NCBI RefSeq assembly: GCF_032118995.1
Contig: NC_092651.1
Span: forward strand, 25,528,349-25,592,348
Reading direction: 5' to 3'
Length of the DNA stretch: 64,000 nucleotides
Source: Asterias amurensis
Taxonomy: Eukaryota > Echinodermata > Asteroidea > Forcipulatida > Asteriidae
Below are positions 12,299-22,827 of this stretch, piece after piece (within the stretch, counting starts at the first letter, position 1; every line of letters starts with the position of its first letter). Made by a program: the position numbers and the translations under genes. The notes below the pieces were generated by a model that saw only the letters and a list, made by a program, of their open reading frames with translations, ran no database searches and was not told where the DNA came from.

Positions 12299-13356
12299 GG
12301 GTGCGTTCGTTTAGCTTGCCCTGGGTCGACCCCGGTGTGTGGCGTGGTGGCGTTTAATCAAAAATCCAACTCCACCTACTGCAGCTCCGATAGAGTTTTT
12401 CGTGGCAGAGGATGTTATTATAGTGTAGTCTTCCGACAGTTGGTTGTATTCTAATATATCACTGTGAGAAAATCGATGTTCTTGAATGCAGACAATGCTA
12501 ACGCCATATTTATTTGCTGCTTCGATCATTTCTCCAGTATTATGTTGGTGTCTAAGAGTTCTGGCGTTAAAGGTGCTGACTTGGATGTAATGTTTACATC
12601 TCATGAGACCTTTTCTGGTACTTCCTCGTTCCAGTCTGTTATCAACATCTGCCCTCCTATATAGGTTTAAGGCAGCTGCGTCATTAGTCCGATCATTCGG
12701 ATTGGATGTACTTAAGGAAGTGGTTGTAGCAGGGGCTCTAACCCTGGTGCTGTTAGTTGCTTCCATTATTCTTTCATGGCTAAGTTGACTCCATTGATGC
12801 GCCAAGTCTAGTGGAGTTTGAGGATGCCGTTGGCTGTTCGAGGAACAGCTCCTCCGCCTCTAGCTGAAAATACTTTCACCAGGGATCCCTCTACCCCGCT
12901 GAGGCTGCCTGAGTTGGTTGAGCTGAATAACAGCTCATAGCCTGAGCAAGCTTGGTTTGAGATCAGAGTTTTCCTTCTCCTAGGTGAGCTGCCTACCATG
13001 GCTAACGAGCCTCATCTGCCCGGGTTTAGAATCAGAGTTGTCCTTCTCATAGATAGGCTGCCTTCCAAGGCTGTCGAGCCCCATCTGCCCGGAGCTTCTG
13101 GATATGGCGCCAGATACTCGCCTTCACACCTCTGCCTTCGGTTCGCAACAGGGATCGGCACATGAAGCCAGGCAGTAGGAGTTTGGTTAGGAGAGGCTGT
13201 TAGAGACGCTGACCCTATGGGATATTTGTAGAGAGAGGCGGCTCATTTCCTCACCCTATCCCGGCCATCCTAACCCTTAGACCCCCTGACGTTTGTCATG
13301 GAAAAAGAAAACGCCACACACCGGGGTCGACCCGGGGAAGCTAATCGAACGCACCC
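12299..13356. mobile_element. TIR element carrying a LINE fragment
   Basis: Ends are inverted repeats of about 45 bp beginning GGGTGCGTTCGTTTAGCTT and containing 'gtcgaccccggtgtgtggcg'. Shorter relatives lie at 14260-14989 and 14996-15104. The inside is largely a reverse-oriented piece of a non-LTR retrotransposon 5' region. No clear target duplication was found and no transposase is present. Confidence 0.75.
12311..12805 (-). pseudogene. Non-LTR retrotransposon endonuclease N-terminal fragment
   Basis: Minus-strand ORF with STFNARTLRHQHNTGEM and VSIVCIQEHRFSHSD. The N, Q and E positions are typical of the start of apurinic-type endonuclease domains of non-LTR elements. It breaks off after GGVGFLI, where the terminal repeat of the DNA element begins. 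It is a carried fragment, not a host gene. Confidence 0.7.
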
Positions 13357-13743
13357 ATCGATTGTGTGCTTGGACTCTCTTCAGGGGTGCACAGGGTAGG
13401 ACACCATGACAATAATGAGTATATGGCCCTCTGTCCCCATCAATTCAGCAACTCTATTGACGCAACGGGGTGCATACAACTGTTATCAATGATTTAACAA
13501 AACACAATGTTATGCTCGGCTGAATTTGGAGCTCCAGAGCCCATTAGATCACGTTTCGGGACAGATTGAACTTTGTGCCCGTTTTCTATGCTCTCTACGT
13601 ACAATCTTGAACTGGCAAACAAATGCATGTACATGTACATACATTGTATGTGTTGCTTTATACCTGCAGTGTTTATGCACCTTTTTTCTTCCCCCTTAAG
13701 AAAATACTCTATACACGAAATAGTCCTAGCATTGAATACCACC

Positions 13744-16700
13744 ATGTCTACGGCTCAAGTTAACAACCTCAAAGATCTGTCGACTGATGAAGAGTATTAC
13801 CAAAGAGTCTACGATGTTTTTGAAACAGTTTGTGACAGACGGGAGAAGATGTATGAGTGGATTTGCAACGATCTACCGGCAGTTGTGGACTCGATCGAGA
13901 CCGGCCCTGGACGGGCGTTAAACGTGCTGAGTGTTGGGGCAGGCAACGGTATGTTACACTATATGGTTACACAGCCCTATGTTCTGACCAAAGGTTAAAG
14001 AGCGCCGCAAGGCGCAAGATGCGGAACACGGGCTGGAATGTGAAATCCCACTGGACGCCGTTTCGGCAAGTAACTCTTTTGATACAACAGTAGTTCAGTG
14101 CAGATCAGTGCAAACAATGATCATTCCTATCAATGGGAAACAAAACATTCACTTGCTGAAAGTGGCGCCCATGCGTATTTCACGTTCCAACAATAGATAA
14201 AGCTTCAGTTCCACATCTTGCGCCTTGCGGCGCTCTATAATCTTTGGTTCTGACATATTGGGTGCATTCGTTTAGCTTCCCTCATGGGTCGACTCCGGTG
14301 TGGCGGTTTCAACTTTCCGCTGTGTTCAGTTTTCCGAATGACCAAATACGGTAGCATTACGTCATGCGATGCCTGCGCACAGCAAGCGAAAGTAGTCCAT
14401 TTTAAGTGCCGTATTGAGTTATCCGTTACCCTCCGGTAGCTGTCATGGCGGCGTGCACGAGTCTAGTACAACTAGCGGCAAACGCGTGGATCGTATGAGT
14501 TGTTTTTTATGTAAGCAGAGTGTGACCTGCCTAAAGTTGTACCCATGAATACATGTAAAGATGGGGCAAGAGATTATGTGACTATACACATAAAATAATC
14601 TTAATAATAAACAATTTGGGGTCACTGCTGAGAGAGCTACAGTACTCGCCAGGGTACTCGCGGCGGTATCTGACAGGTCACCCGGAAAACTGAACACGCC
14701 GGAAAGCTAAAACCGTTCGAACAACGTGATGATATGTTCGACTACGTCACCCGGAAAACTGAACACGGCGGAAGACTGAAACCGCCACCTGCCCCGGTGC
14801 GTTCAAATAGCTTTGACGTCATTCCAGGGGCTCACCGAGGTAGCCCCCACTCCCCTGCTTGTGGAGTGGGTCACTTGGACGCTAGCCGAGAGCGGTGAGT
14901 GATCGTTCGTTTAGCTCTTGTCAGGGACTCACCCGAGTGAGCACCGCGGGTTAGACCAAGCCTGCCAAGGGAAGCTAATCGAACGCACCTATTATGGGTG
15001 CGTTCGTTTAGCTTCCCTGGGTCGACCCCGGTGTGTGGCGTTTTTTTCCCAGGACGAACGTGTGCAGATAATTACCCACCAAGGGAAGCTAAACGAACAC
15101 ACCCAATGTTTCGAAATCCCTATCATCCCAGTGTTTCCGCCATGTTCCGCCTCCCTGGTATTTCCGGGGGCTGGTAATCTCGATGATTGAAAAGTGATGG
15201 CGCTGTCTCATTCAGTGATTGTTAAAACCACACTTTCACGTCAGGTACGTACGCGCACACGTCATACGTGAGTATGAAAATAAGTAAGCCGTAAGTGGCG
15301 CCGTCACTTAAAAACAACTCATTTTTTGACGTTCACGTTTATGCTTTCGTTTTCAGTACGTATGTGGCCTGTTCCTCCTGTGGGGCGAGTTGGGGTTGTA
15401 TCGAACATCAATATTGATGAGTATAGCTGGTGGACCATTGAGGTGGTCCATTGAGGTGGTCCGTTGTGTAATACATTGATCTTAATCTAGTTTTGTGTAT
15501 TGCTCAGATTAACCGAATTTGAGGTAATCATTGAGATTCATTATGCAAATGCCTCTCCCGTTGTCGTAAGGCATAAATACGACGTCAGGACGGTTTCAGT
15601 TTGGTTTTGGCTGAAGTTTCATGTTTTGTCATACTTCTGAAAATTGGTGTTGCTTCCAAACAATTTAGCAGTGTCACCATAGCTGTGTCACCAATGTATA
15701 ATTTGGACGCCATTTTGATGGTGCATTAGTAAAGCAAATGTAACTCTTCTACGGAAAACTTTTGTAATCACAACATAACTAGGATATACATGTATAACTA
15801 TAATGGTTTACAATTCAATGATATCTCTATTTGGAAGATGGGTTGGTCCTGAAAAGGACCAGTTTGGTCGTTTGATGAGTTTCTATGTCTCACGTTTCCT
15901 CTTGGTACCTTTGCCCGCGGATGTCTTGGGCCGTGCAAAGAAACTGACGAGATTTACAGCCGTCCGTAGTTCATTTGCCTTGATTTCCGCTACCAGTTTT
16001 GATGCTACCTCCTCACGAGCAGCGTCTAGTTTCTCTTCGATCACTTGGGCTTGGTGCGTGTACTCCTCGATGGTCAGTCTGACGAATGCCAGCGATACTT
16101 TCGAAGATAGTCGATCCCAATTCTCTCGGAATGATGGATGGAATGTCATGCCTCGAGGTGGGTGTGGTGGATTCGTTGTGATCTTGAAGTACGTCGGCGG
16201 CTTGCTGTTTTTGATCGACTGATTGAAGACTGATAGTTGTGTTGTAATGTGACTTCTGGCGGCTGTGAGTTTGCTCAAAGGTTCAGCCAGAAGTTTTACA
16301 AGTTTGAAATCAGTTTCAGAAAGTCTTGTTCGAGCTTCAGGGGTTTCGGTTGCGAACCCGTCCCTGATGTCGAAAGAATCACACTGTGTGTCATCACTGC
16401 TAGCTGAAGATGGTGCGGGAGACGGTGGATCTTGGATCTTGGGGCTTGAAGGTAGACTCTTGGTAGTGCTGTGACGCTGAAGGGACTTGCTAAGTTGGGT
16501 AGACATGATGTCAGTGGCGTTATTTCCGTGGTGACAGTGTTAATAAACAAACAATACGGACGTGATGGGGAAGATCACTCGGGTGTGTTGGCACGCTTCA
16601 TTCGAGTAGTTGATTGGCTGTGAGGTTCCTTTGTTGTTTTACAAAGAGGGTTAATGTGGTCCAGTGGTTCCGGTGGCTCTCAAACAGATGCGCGGGAAAA

Positions 16701-19700
16701 CTGATTTTGATATTCTGGATTCCTGGGGAAGCTTGTGTTTGTTTGCTTGTAGAGATGGGAGTTTTTTCTCTCTCCAAATGTGGAGAAATGAGAAAAAAAG
16801 GCTGTTTATTACATTTCTAAAACGCAATGAGTTTTTAATGTGGGTTAGAGCCAGATTAGTGTTCTTTTCCGATTGCGAAAATGAAAAAAGGTGTCACATG
16901 TTGATGTGGTTGTGTGCGTTTCGTTGTTCTGGTTTGTTGAGCAAGTAAGTTGTAGGCTACTTTAAATTTGTACTGTCCCACCTGTGGATGTATGAAGGGG
17001 GAGTGGTTATAGTTTTGCTCGTTTTGGGGTTTTTTTTTTTTGGGGGGGGGGGGATGAGAGCTTGTGTGGAAACCATACTTCCAGAGTATTTTGTGGAAAA
17101 GTCCCGTTTGCGGGTAAATTTAGGATATGATCATATAGCTATTTAAAACACCCCTTACAAGTATTCAGCCTTTTTATTGCTTAATAGCGCGTGAAATGAT
17201 TACCCACCTCGAACCCAATCAGTAATATTGTGCATCTGTGTATCTGAAACGCGCGTATACGAACGTTAACAGGTATACGAGGTTGATAAATAGTCTGACG
17301 TTATAGCACGTTACTCGTGCTAGAGTTAAAACTCCGACTCACTCGGTGATCTCTGGACCGATAACATTTTCCTCGGCTGCGCAAAATGTGGTCCAGATTT
17401 GTAGACTTGCCCAGTCCTTCTAAGTCAGCCGCAAAAGCAGTCCATGTATCGCCCTCACCCGCGTGGTTAATCCAAAAACAGGGTCACCCGACCGAGACTC
17501 TTGTTTGAATATTTGCATGTTGTGAATAGTTCTCCTGAAGACAAGCAGAGTATACTGTTCGAAATGTTGATACCGCACCCGGCTCTTTTCAGAGCCAATA
17601 CCCCTTAATATTATACAAACAAATTAATAACCATGCTGGTTAGTTTCTCACAATCTCACAACTCTCCGAATGTCCATGAACTACCAGCTAATACTTACCG
17701 TCACATGAGCCACCTCCCCGGGTTGAACCTTGGGAAGTTTATATTGAGTTAAAACACGAATCTCTATTTCTAAATCTGGTGGTCCTGATAATTTCTCTGT
17801 CAGAACCCTTAAGGAGTTTGCTTTCGGGCTGAGTATTCCTGTCTTTTTGCTTGTATTAATAGTTCTGCCGACCATGTTTACAGTAAATGCTGGAATTATG
17901 TGTGGACGATCTTACACTTTAGTGAAACCAGGCTCATCAATGCTGTTAGCAAGATTCGGGATGATTTAAACTATCTCAATGACTGGTCTGTAGAAAATGA
18001 ACTTTTATTGAACCCGTCGACATGTCAAATCATGCAAATTTACTTTAGGCAGGAGGGACCCCCCCCCCCTGTTTCTCAACCCTTTGAAGGTGCCCTGTTG
18101 TGTGTCACCTTCCAACACAATTTGAAATGGGATGAAAGTACTAAACATATTTGACACAGTTGAAACAGTTGATTCGTGATACCGATGGCATCGTGATATA
18201 AAAATATAGGTAAAGCCATTAGAATGTAAGTTACGTAACTACGACAGTGTGGAATGACATGTGATTACACTCTCTGACTCTCTCACAGGTGTCATCGATA
18301 TAAAGATGATGTCAGTGCTCCTGGTTAACCATCCTCTCATCCACGCCACTATCCTCGAGCCCAACCCAAATGTATTGCAGCAGTACAAAGCCTTAGCATC
18401 CAAAGAGTCGGCAAAGCTCCAAGGCGTAAGCTTCGAGTGGAGAGCTGAGACGTTCGATGAGTATCAAAAGATTACTAACAAGGAAAGAAAGTTTCATTTT
18501 ATCAGCTGCATGAGTTCTATTTACTACATGGGTGATTTAGAACCGGCCTTGCAGTGTCTTCATGGTGAGCTGGATACAGGAGGTATCTTGATGGTGTCAC
18601 TTATGTCAGGTAAAATAACAACTTGCAATAAATCAGCTCAATAAGGGAGGTTTAGCTGCACGTTACGCGAGGGGTATATGTACGTGCAGACGTAGGTTCG
18701 CACGTCAAACGTGAGCATGAAATAAGCCCAAAGTGGTGACGTCACCTACAACCATTACATTCTTATTTGAAGTTCACGTTCGCATGTTTGCTCGCGTAAC
18801 GTGCAGCTAAACCTCCCGATAGTCTAAACATCTGGCGTCAAACACCGTCTTTGGCAGTCCAATTCTAAACACGCATAATAATCTTTGTTATGAATATATA
18901 ATAATGCATGTACTGTAATACATGATAAGTTGTATCCAATGCTTTCACTGGTTCTGTAAAACCATGTCTTAGGGACCGGTCTTAACAATAAGGTCCTTGC
19001 ATTTGAGGCCACACGTGCACGCGCCACGCCTAACTCTCAGTCAATAGATGCACTGCACCTGACGTCATTGGCCGCCATCTTTGACTTTGTAAAGTGCTTG
19101 CGTGATACGCGCAGCGCAAGACTCCCAGCCAATGGATTCAAGAGTGCAAGTTTTGTCATTAATGGCGGCATGCGAAGGGTCGACTATATAAATATTTCTA
19201 TTGCAAGGTCACAGCCCGAGTTTGCACACACCTAGGTTGGAAAACTATAGAAAGCCACAAAAGCAAAACAAACACAGAAAGGTTTGTAGCAATGTTACAC
19301 AAATATTCAACCATTGAATTTGTTGACAAAGCACCAATTCAGGCAACCCAGTCTCTTTATTTGTTTAACCACTATTATTGTTATTCTGTTTTGTTTTGTT
19401 TTTTAACTAGGGGAAGGAGGATTCGGGAGTCTATGGCAGTTTCTTCATAAGAAGTTTGGCCGGAGAGGAGATCTGTTCACATCTTCAGACGTTATTGAGG
19501 TGTCACGAAAACTCAATCTCAACATTTCCGTAGTTCAAAACTTTATTTACCACTGTGACCTATCGGCTTGTTTCGGTCCCCCCGAAGAACTGTCCGAAGA
19601 GGCGAGTATTCTCCTCGACTTCTTGACTCATACCATCGGCTTTGCTCGGAATGCTTCGGCTGACTGTCGGGATGACGTAATGAGATTCCTAAGGAGTGAC

Positions 19701-19778
19701 GCGTGCTCAGACCGAGGTCCTTTAGGTCAGGTGATTCTCAAAGGAAACAACGTTGCTGTGTTTATCCGTCATGAATGA
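13744..19778 (+). CDS. Histamine N-methyltransferase-like protein 1
   Basis: Predicted SAM-dependent small-molecule methyltransferase of the HNMT family, cytosolic. Three coding exons, 13744-13948, 18289-18609 and 19411-19778, join in frame to 297 residues plus stop (human HNMT has 292). The start ACCATGTC is a good initiation context. SAM motif I is VLSVGAGNGVIDI, split by intron 1, with the following acidic position in ILEPNPNVLQQY. FEWRAETFDEYQ and SSIYYM match family blocks, and the C-terminal GNNVAVFI keeps the Asn that lines the histamine pocket in HNMT. Positions equivalent to human Glu28 and Gln143 seem to be replaced, so the substrate may not be histamine. Intron phases equal those of the paralogue at 33759. 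Intron 1 holds an antisense ORF and many elements. An AATAAA follows at 19974. Confidence 0.9.
13979..14258. mobile_element. MITE just after exon 1 of HNMT-like 1
   Basis: The left end ('ctgaccaaaggttaaagagc', 'gccgcaaggcgcaagatg') is repeated inverted at 14210-14257. The element begins about 30 bp past the exon 1 splice donor. No coding content. Confidence 0.65.
14260..14989. mobile_element. Nested TIR elements
   Basis: The outer ends resemble the GGGTGCGTTCGTTTAGCTT family (14260 left, 'gaagctaatcgaacgcacc' right). Inside, 14303-14797 is bounded by 'ccggtgtggcggtttcaac' and its inverse. Its left portion matches the 10.97-11.6 kb and 47.2 kb elements, including 'tagcattacgtcatgc'. An interior ATGGCGGCG start resembles that at 49069 but diverges after it. 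Confidence 0.55.
14996..15104. mobile_element. 109-bp MITE, internal deletion of the 12.3-kb element family
   Basis: Only the two ends remain: GGGTGCGTTCGTTTAGCTT with 'gtcgaccccggtgtgtggcg' on the left and the inverted end at 15080-15104. Confidence 0.75.
15845..15860 (-). promoter_or_regulatory. Histone-type 3'-end stem-loop after the 207-residue ORF
   Basis: The minus strand reads GGTCCTTTTCAGGACC: a perfect 6-bp stem with a TTTC loop, the form bound by SLBP in replication-dependent histone mRNAs. Flanks 'accaaact' and 'aaccca' also fit. It lies 22 bases downstream of the TAG of the ORF at 15883. Confidence 0.65.
15883..16506 (-). CDS. Intact 207-residue ORF of unknown function, antisense in HNMT-like 1 intron 1
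   Basis: A continuous minus-strand ORF, ATG at 16506-16504 and TAG at 15885-15883, far longer than nearby chance ORFs. The N-terminus is Ser/Pro-rich (SLPSSPKIQDPPSPAPSSAS). The middle is predicted helical (LVKLLAEPLSKLTAARSHI). A conserved-looking block TFHPSFRENWDRLSSKVSL leads into a likely coiled coil (AQVIEEKLDAAREEVASKL), and the C-terminus is basic (KGTKRKRET), suggesting nuclear targeting. I do not recognise the family. The layout recalls accessory ORFs of retroelements, possibly Penelope-like, but this is a guess. A CCAAT-type 'agccaatcaac' lies roughly 100 bp upstream. A histone-type stem-loop starts 22 bases after the stop. Confidence 0.6.
   Translation of the reverse strand: MSTQLSKSLQRHSTTKSLPSSPKIQDPPSPAPSSASSDDTQCDSFDIRDGFATETPEARTRLSETDFKLVKLLAEPLSKLTAARSHITTQLSVFNQSIKNSKPPTYFKITTNPPHPPRGMTFHPSFRENWDRLSSKVSLAFVRLTIEEYTHQAQVIEEKLDAAREEVASKLVAEIKANELRTAVNLVSFFARPKTSAGKGTKRKRET
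17490..17610 (+). repeat. Retroelement terminal fragment with histone-type stem-loop
   Basis: GGCTCTTTTCAGAGCC at 17581-17596 is a perfect 6-bp stem with a TTTC loop. The reading frame before it gives NSSPEDKQSILFEMLIPHPA. A diverged reverse-strand relative lies at 63495-63570 (SPEDNQSELIETLSR), so this is a dispersed repeat end, perhaps of a Penelope-like element, rather than a histone gene. Confidence 0.5.
17699..17875 (-). other. Orphan exon-like ORF
   Basis: The minus-strand frame opens MVGRTINTSKKTGILSPKAN and runs through LPKVQPGEVAHVT to a strong splice donor (gtaagtatt at 17698). No partner exon is recognised. It may be a piece of a mobile element or a chance match to a donor. Confidence 0.25.
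17900..18153 (+). pseudogene. LINE reverse-transcriptase fragment
   Basis: The frame reads IRDDLNYLNDWSVENELLLN, then PSTCQIMQI and FQHNLKWDEST, the conserved region downstream of the catalytic box in CR1/Jockey-type reverse transcriptases. Both ends are truncated, and a poly-C run sits inside. It lies just upstream of HNMT-like 1 exon 2. Confidence 0.65.
18645..18817. mobile_element. 173-bp palindromic MITE in HNMT-like 1 intron 2
   Basis: Ends GGGAGGTTTAGCTGCACGTT and its near-perfect inverse, with an internal subterminal repeat as well. It begins 36 bp after the exon 2 donor. No clear target duplication. Confidence 0.8.
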
Positions 19779-19973
19779 AGTCCATGGTGATCATGTTGGG
19801 AGGCAGAAGGGGTTACCAATGTTAAGGCCCAAGTCTACATCCGTATAATGGACCGTTGTTCTTACTTCCAACCCAGGAGTAGGTGACAATGGCCTGTGTA
19901 AATAGTTGATTTTAGCCCACACGTCTTAGTGGCCTTCAAGCCGTCTGTGTCTGGCAACTTGCATACAAATAAT

Positions 19974-19979
19974 AATAAA
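19974..19979 (+). promoter_or_regulatory. Candidate polyadenylation signal of HNMT-like 1
   Basis: AATAAA lies 196 bp after the stop codon. The surrounding 19855-19980 resembles a dispersed repeat (the 'caggagtaggtg' motif also occurs at 4217), so the signal may be repeat-derived. Confidence 0.4.
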
Positions 19980-21180
19980 AAATGCATTTCGATGGCGTGG
20001 GTTCGTATCCCACCGCTGCCACCATGTAGAGTCTTCACTATTGCCTACAAACAAGGTGGAGGTTGAGACAGACTTAACTTTTATGCGCTGTGAAACTTAG
20101 CTTTTATTTCTGCCATGTTGGTGAAGTAAGTTAGTTGACAATAGAGGGCGCTTGTCGGCTGTTGATTGTTGGTTCAACAGAGCTTCATTTCAAACGAAAT
20201 TTAATAGGCCGGGATGTCGTATTGAATGAGAATTGTTGAAATTTACCTAAAATAACAACAGTCTTTCATCCCTTGACGTAAAAATATAGGCCCTATGGTC
20301 AAGCAAATTTAAAGAGTCCAATTTATACCCAAATCGAAATATGCACATTAAAAATAAATCAATATGTGCATTTCACAATTGTTAATATCTGAGTGACTTA
20401 AATAATTATTGTCTAAGAATGTTGGGGCCCTTTTAGTAATTAATACATTTAGGCATATATAAAAGTATAAGTTTATATGTCATGACAATACAGTAATATA
20501 TCAATGTTTAATCGGTCCCTGTTAGTGAACAGGTTTATTTATAGTGTTCAAATTCATGGCTTATGTTTCCAGTCTAAAAATTCAGTTTCAAAGAATTTTG
20601 ATGCAACTAATTTTTCATTTACATATACCTACCCCATTTTAAAAAACATGCCTTACAGTTTACGGAATGATATAACTTAAGGCTAACAATTAAAAAAATC
20701 CAGTTAGATTGTTTGAAGTATAACGCAGATTTAGTCGTGTTTATACAAACACGGACAACATTCACAAGAAGACGATTAGATTAAGAAACAAAACAAAGAG
20801 CAACGTTATGCATCCCCTCTTTGGAGAAAACAATCCACACCTCTCCTTCAGCTCCCCTTTGTAATTTATTTTTAGTTTCAGCGACGGATGGCGTATTTAT
20901 CTTTGGTGATCATAATTTGGAGTCATCAAAAATGTATGAATTCAAAGACTGTTATAATTTTGCTTGAAAAAACTTCAATAAAAGTCTTTAAATTTAAACC
21001 CCAAAATGAAAGCTGTAAGTTAAAAATGAACCTGTGGAAGTACAAGGTTTGTGATTGAGGTCGGATCGGACTCTGTTCATGATTTAGAATAGGGTTTCAG
21101 TTGTCGACAAAATAAAGGTTTCCGAGTCGATGTGGACTGCAAAGGATGCCATACATTGAGACGTAGATGCCTCCTTGCAC
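19980..21180. other. Intergenic stretch without recognised features
   Basis: AT-rich sequence with no ORF of note and no repeat that I can match elsewhere in the window. Confidence 0.5.
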
Positions 21181-21232
21181 ATAGACTTGATTCAAGTCCC
21201 TTTCTCGTGTGAGGTCTCAAACACCATGAAAC

Positions 21233-21428
21233 TAGACTTGTGGACAAGTCGCTAAATCGGCCCCACGCGCTGAGATAGTGCTCTCGAACTGATGGCTCCC
21301 CGATTTCGACTCCTCATTAACCATGAGGAGTCGAAGTCAGGGAGCCATCAGTTCGCGCGTAAGCAGTGATCTCGCGAGAGCACTATCTCAGCGCGTGGGG
21401 CCGATTTAAAGACTTGTCCACAAGTCTA
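21233..21428. mobile_element. Fold-back MITE with self-palindromic ends, 9-bp target duplication
   Basis: The element is almost entirely palindromic. Its terminus TAGACTTGTGGACAAGTC is itself a hairpin (GACTTGT/ACAAGTC). It is flanked by CCATGAAAC (21224-21232) and ACATGAAAC (21429-21437), a 9-bp duplication with one change. 9-bp duplications are typical of Mutator-like elements. A related end, TAGACTTGATTCAAGTC, lies at 21182. Confidence 0.85.
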
Positions 21429-21587
21429 ACATGAAACATGCCAGCAGTCACTTTAGACAAGTGCGCCCCCATCGTCAAAATGTAGTTTTGCAGCAGCGAT
21501 CAATATCAAGTCTACCTTGCACTCAGCTATTGTGGTATCAATGCATACAGACAAGAATGACTGTTTCATTACCAAAGTTCAACTCTT

Positions 21588-21885
21588 AAAGACACTGGAC
21601 GCTATTGGTAATTGTCAAAGACAGCCTTCACAGTTGGTGTATCTCAACATATGCATAATATAACAAACCTGTGAAAATTTGAGCTCAATCGGTCGTCGAA
21701 GTTGCAAGACAATAATGAAAGAAAAAACACCCTTGTCACACAATGTTGTGTGCTTTCAGACGCTTGATTTCGTGACCTCAAATTCTGAATATGAGGTCTC
21801 GAAATCAAATTCGTGGAAAATTACTTCTTTCTCGAAAACATCATACTTCAGAGGGAGCCGTTTCTCACAATGTTTGATACTACAG
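21588..21885. mobile_element. MITE family 1, right-truncated
   Basis: Begins TTAA then 'agacactggacgctattgg' and follows the family as far as 'cacaatgtttgatactac', then breaks off. Confidence 0.65.
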
Positions 21886-22086
21886 GTGGTCAATTTCGGC
21901 AAATGAACAGCCAATTTAAGCACCAAGCTTTTCTATTTCGCGCGAAATCAAATGCTAGTGAAAAGGGTCATTCAATTTCGTTTTATGATTAGTCAAATGT
22001 AATGTTGCGTTATTCGATTTAACAAAATAGTCATTCAATTTAACAATTCATCAAAATCAGGTGAGTTGGATGGGTTATCAACTTAA

Positions 22087-22465
22087 AGGAACACGTTGCC
22101 TTGGATCGGACGAGTTGGTCTATATATATAATAAGCGCTTGTAACCCGTTTGTTATAAAATGTATATGGTTGGAAAGATTTTGTAAAATTAGAATACAAT
22201 GATCCACACACATTTGCCTCGAACTTTGTGTGGTTTTCCTTGTACTTTGCGAACTAACACGGTCGGCCATAATGGGAGTCACAATTTTGACCCCTACGAC
22301 GGTGTTTGTCGCCGAATAAAAGGAAAACCACGCAATTTCGAGTGATACTTGTGTGGATCATTATGTTCTACTTTTAAAATATCTTTCTAAACATATGCAT
22401 TTGATAACAAACGGTTACAAACGCTTTTGAAAGACCAACTCGACCGATCCAAGCAACGTGTTCCT
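22087..22465. mobile_element. TTAA-flanked MITE, family 2
   Basis: Begins AGGAACACGTTGCCTTGG and ends with the inverse, with TTAA at 22083-22086 and 22466-22469. The edge TTAAAGGAA fits the TTAAAGGRR edge known for T2/Kolobok MITEs. Confidence 0.8.
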
Positions 22466-22469
22466 TTAA

Positions 22470-22827
22470 AGGCAGTGGACACTATTGGTAATTGTCAAAG
22501 ACTAGCCATCACAGTTGGTGTATCTCAACATAAGCATAAAAATAACAAACCTGTGAAAATTTGAGCTCAATCAGTCATCGAACTTGCGAGATAATAATGA
22601 CAGAAAAAAAACTTGTCCCACTTGATTTCGAGATCTCAAGTTCTAAATCTGAGGTCTCGAAATCAAATTCGTGAAAAGTTACTTCTTTCTCGAAAACTAT
22701 GGCACTTACTTCAGAGGGAGCCGTTTCCCACAATGTTTTATACCATCAACCTCTCCCCATTACTCGTCACCAAGAAAGGTTTAATGCTTACATTTATTTT
22801 GAGTAATTACCAATAGTGTCCACTGCC
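22470..22827. mobile_element. MITE family 1, abutting family 2
   Basis: Starts at the TTAA that closes the family 2 copy, so the two elements share one TTAA (22466-22469). The right end 'gtccactgcctttta' has a degraded TTAA. Confidence 0.75.

Noticed and set aside
17581..17596. Replication-dependent histone gene
   Set aside because: No histone coding sequence lies upstream; the stem-loop belongs to a dispersed repeat.
19001..19210. Promoter-like stretch with GCCGCCATCTT and ATGGCGGC motifs and a 'tatataaat' box
   Set aside because: It lies in HNMT-like 1 intron 2 with no exon following on either strand; the motifs alone are not enough.
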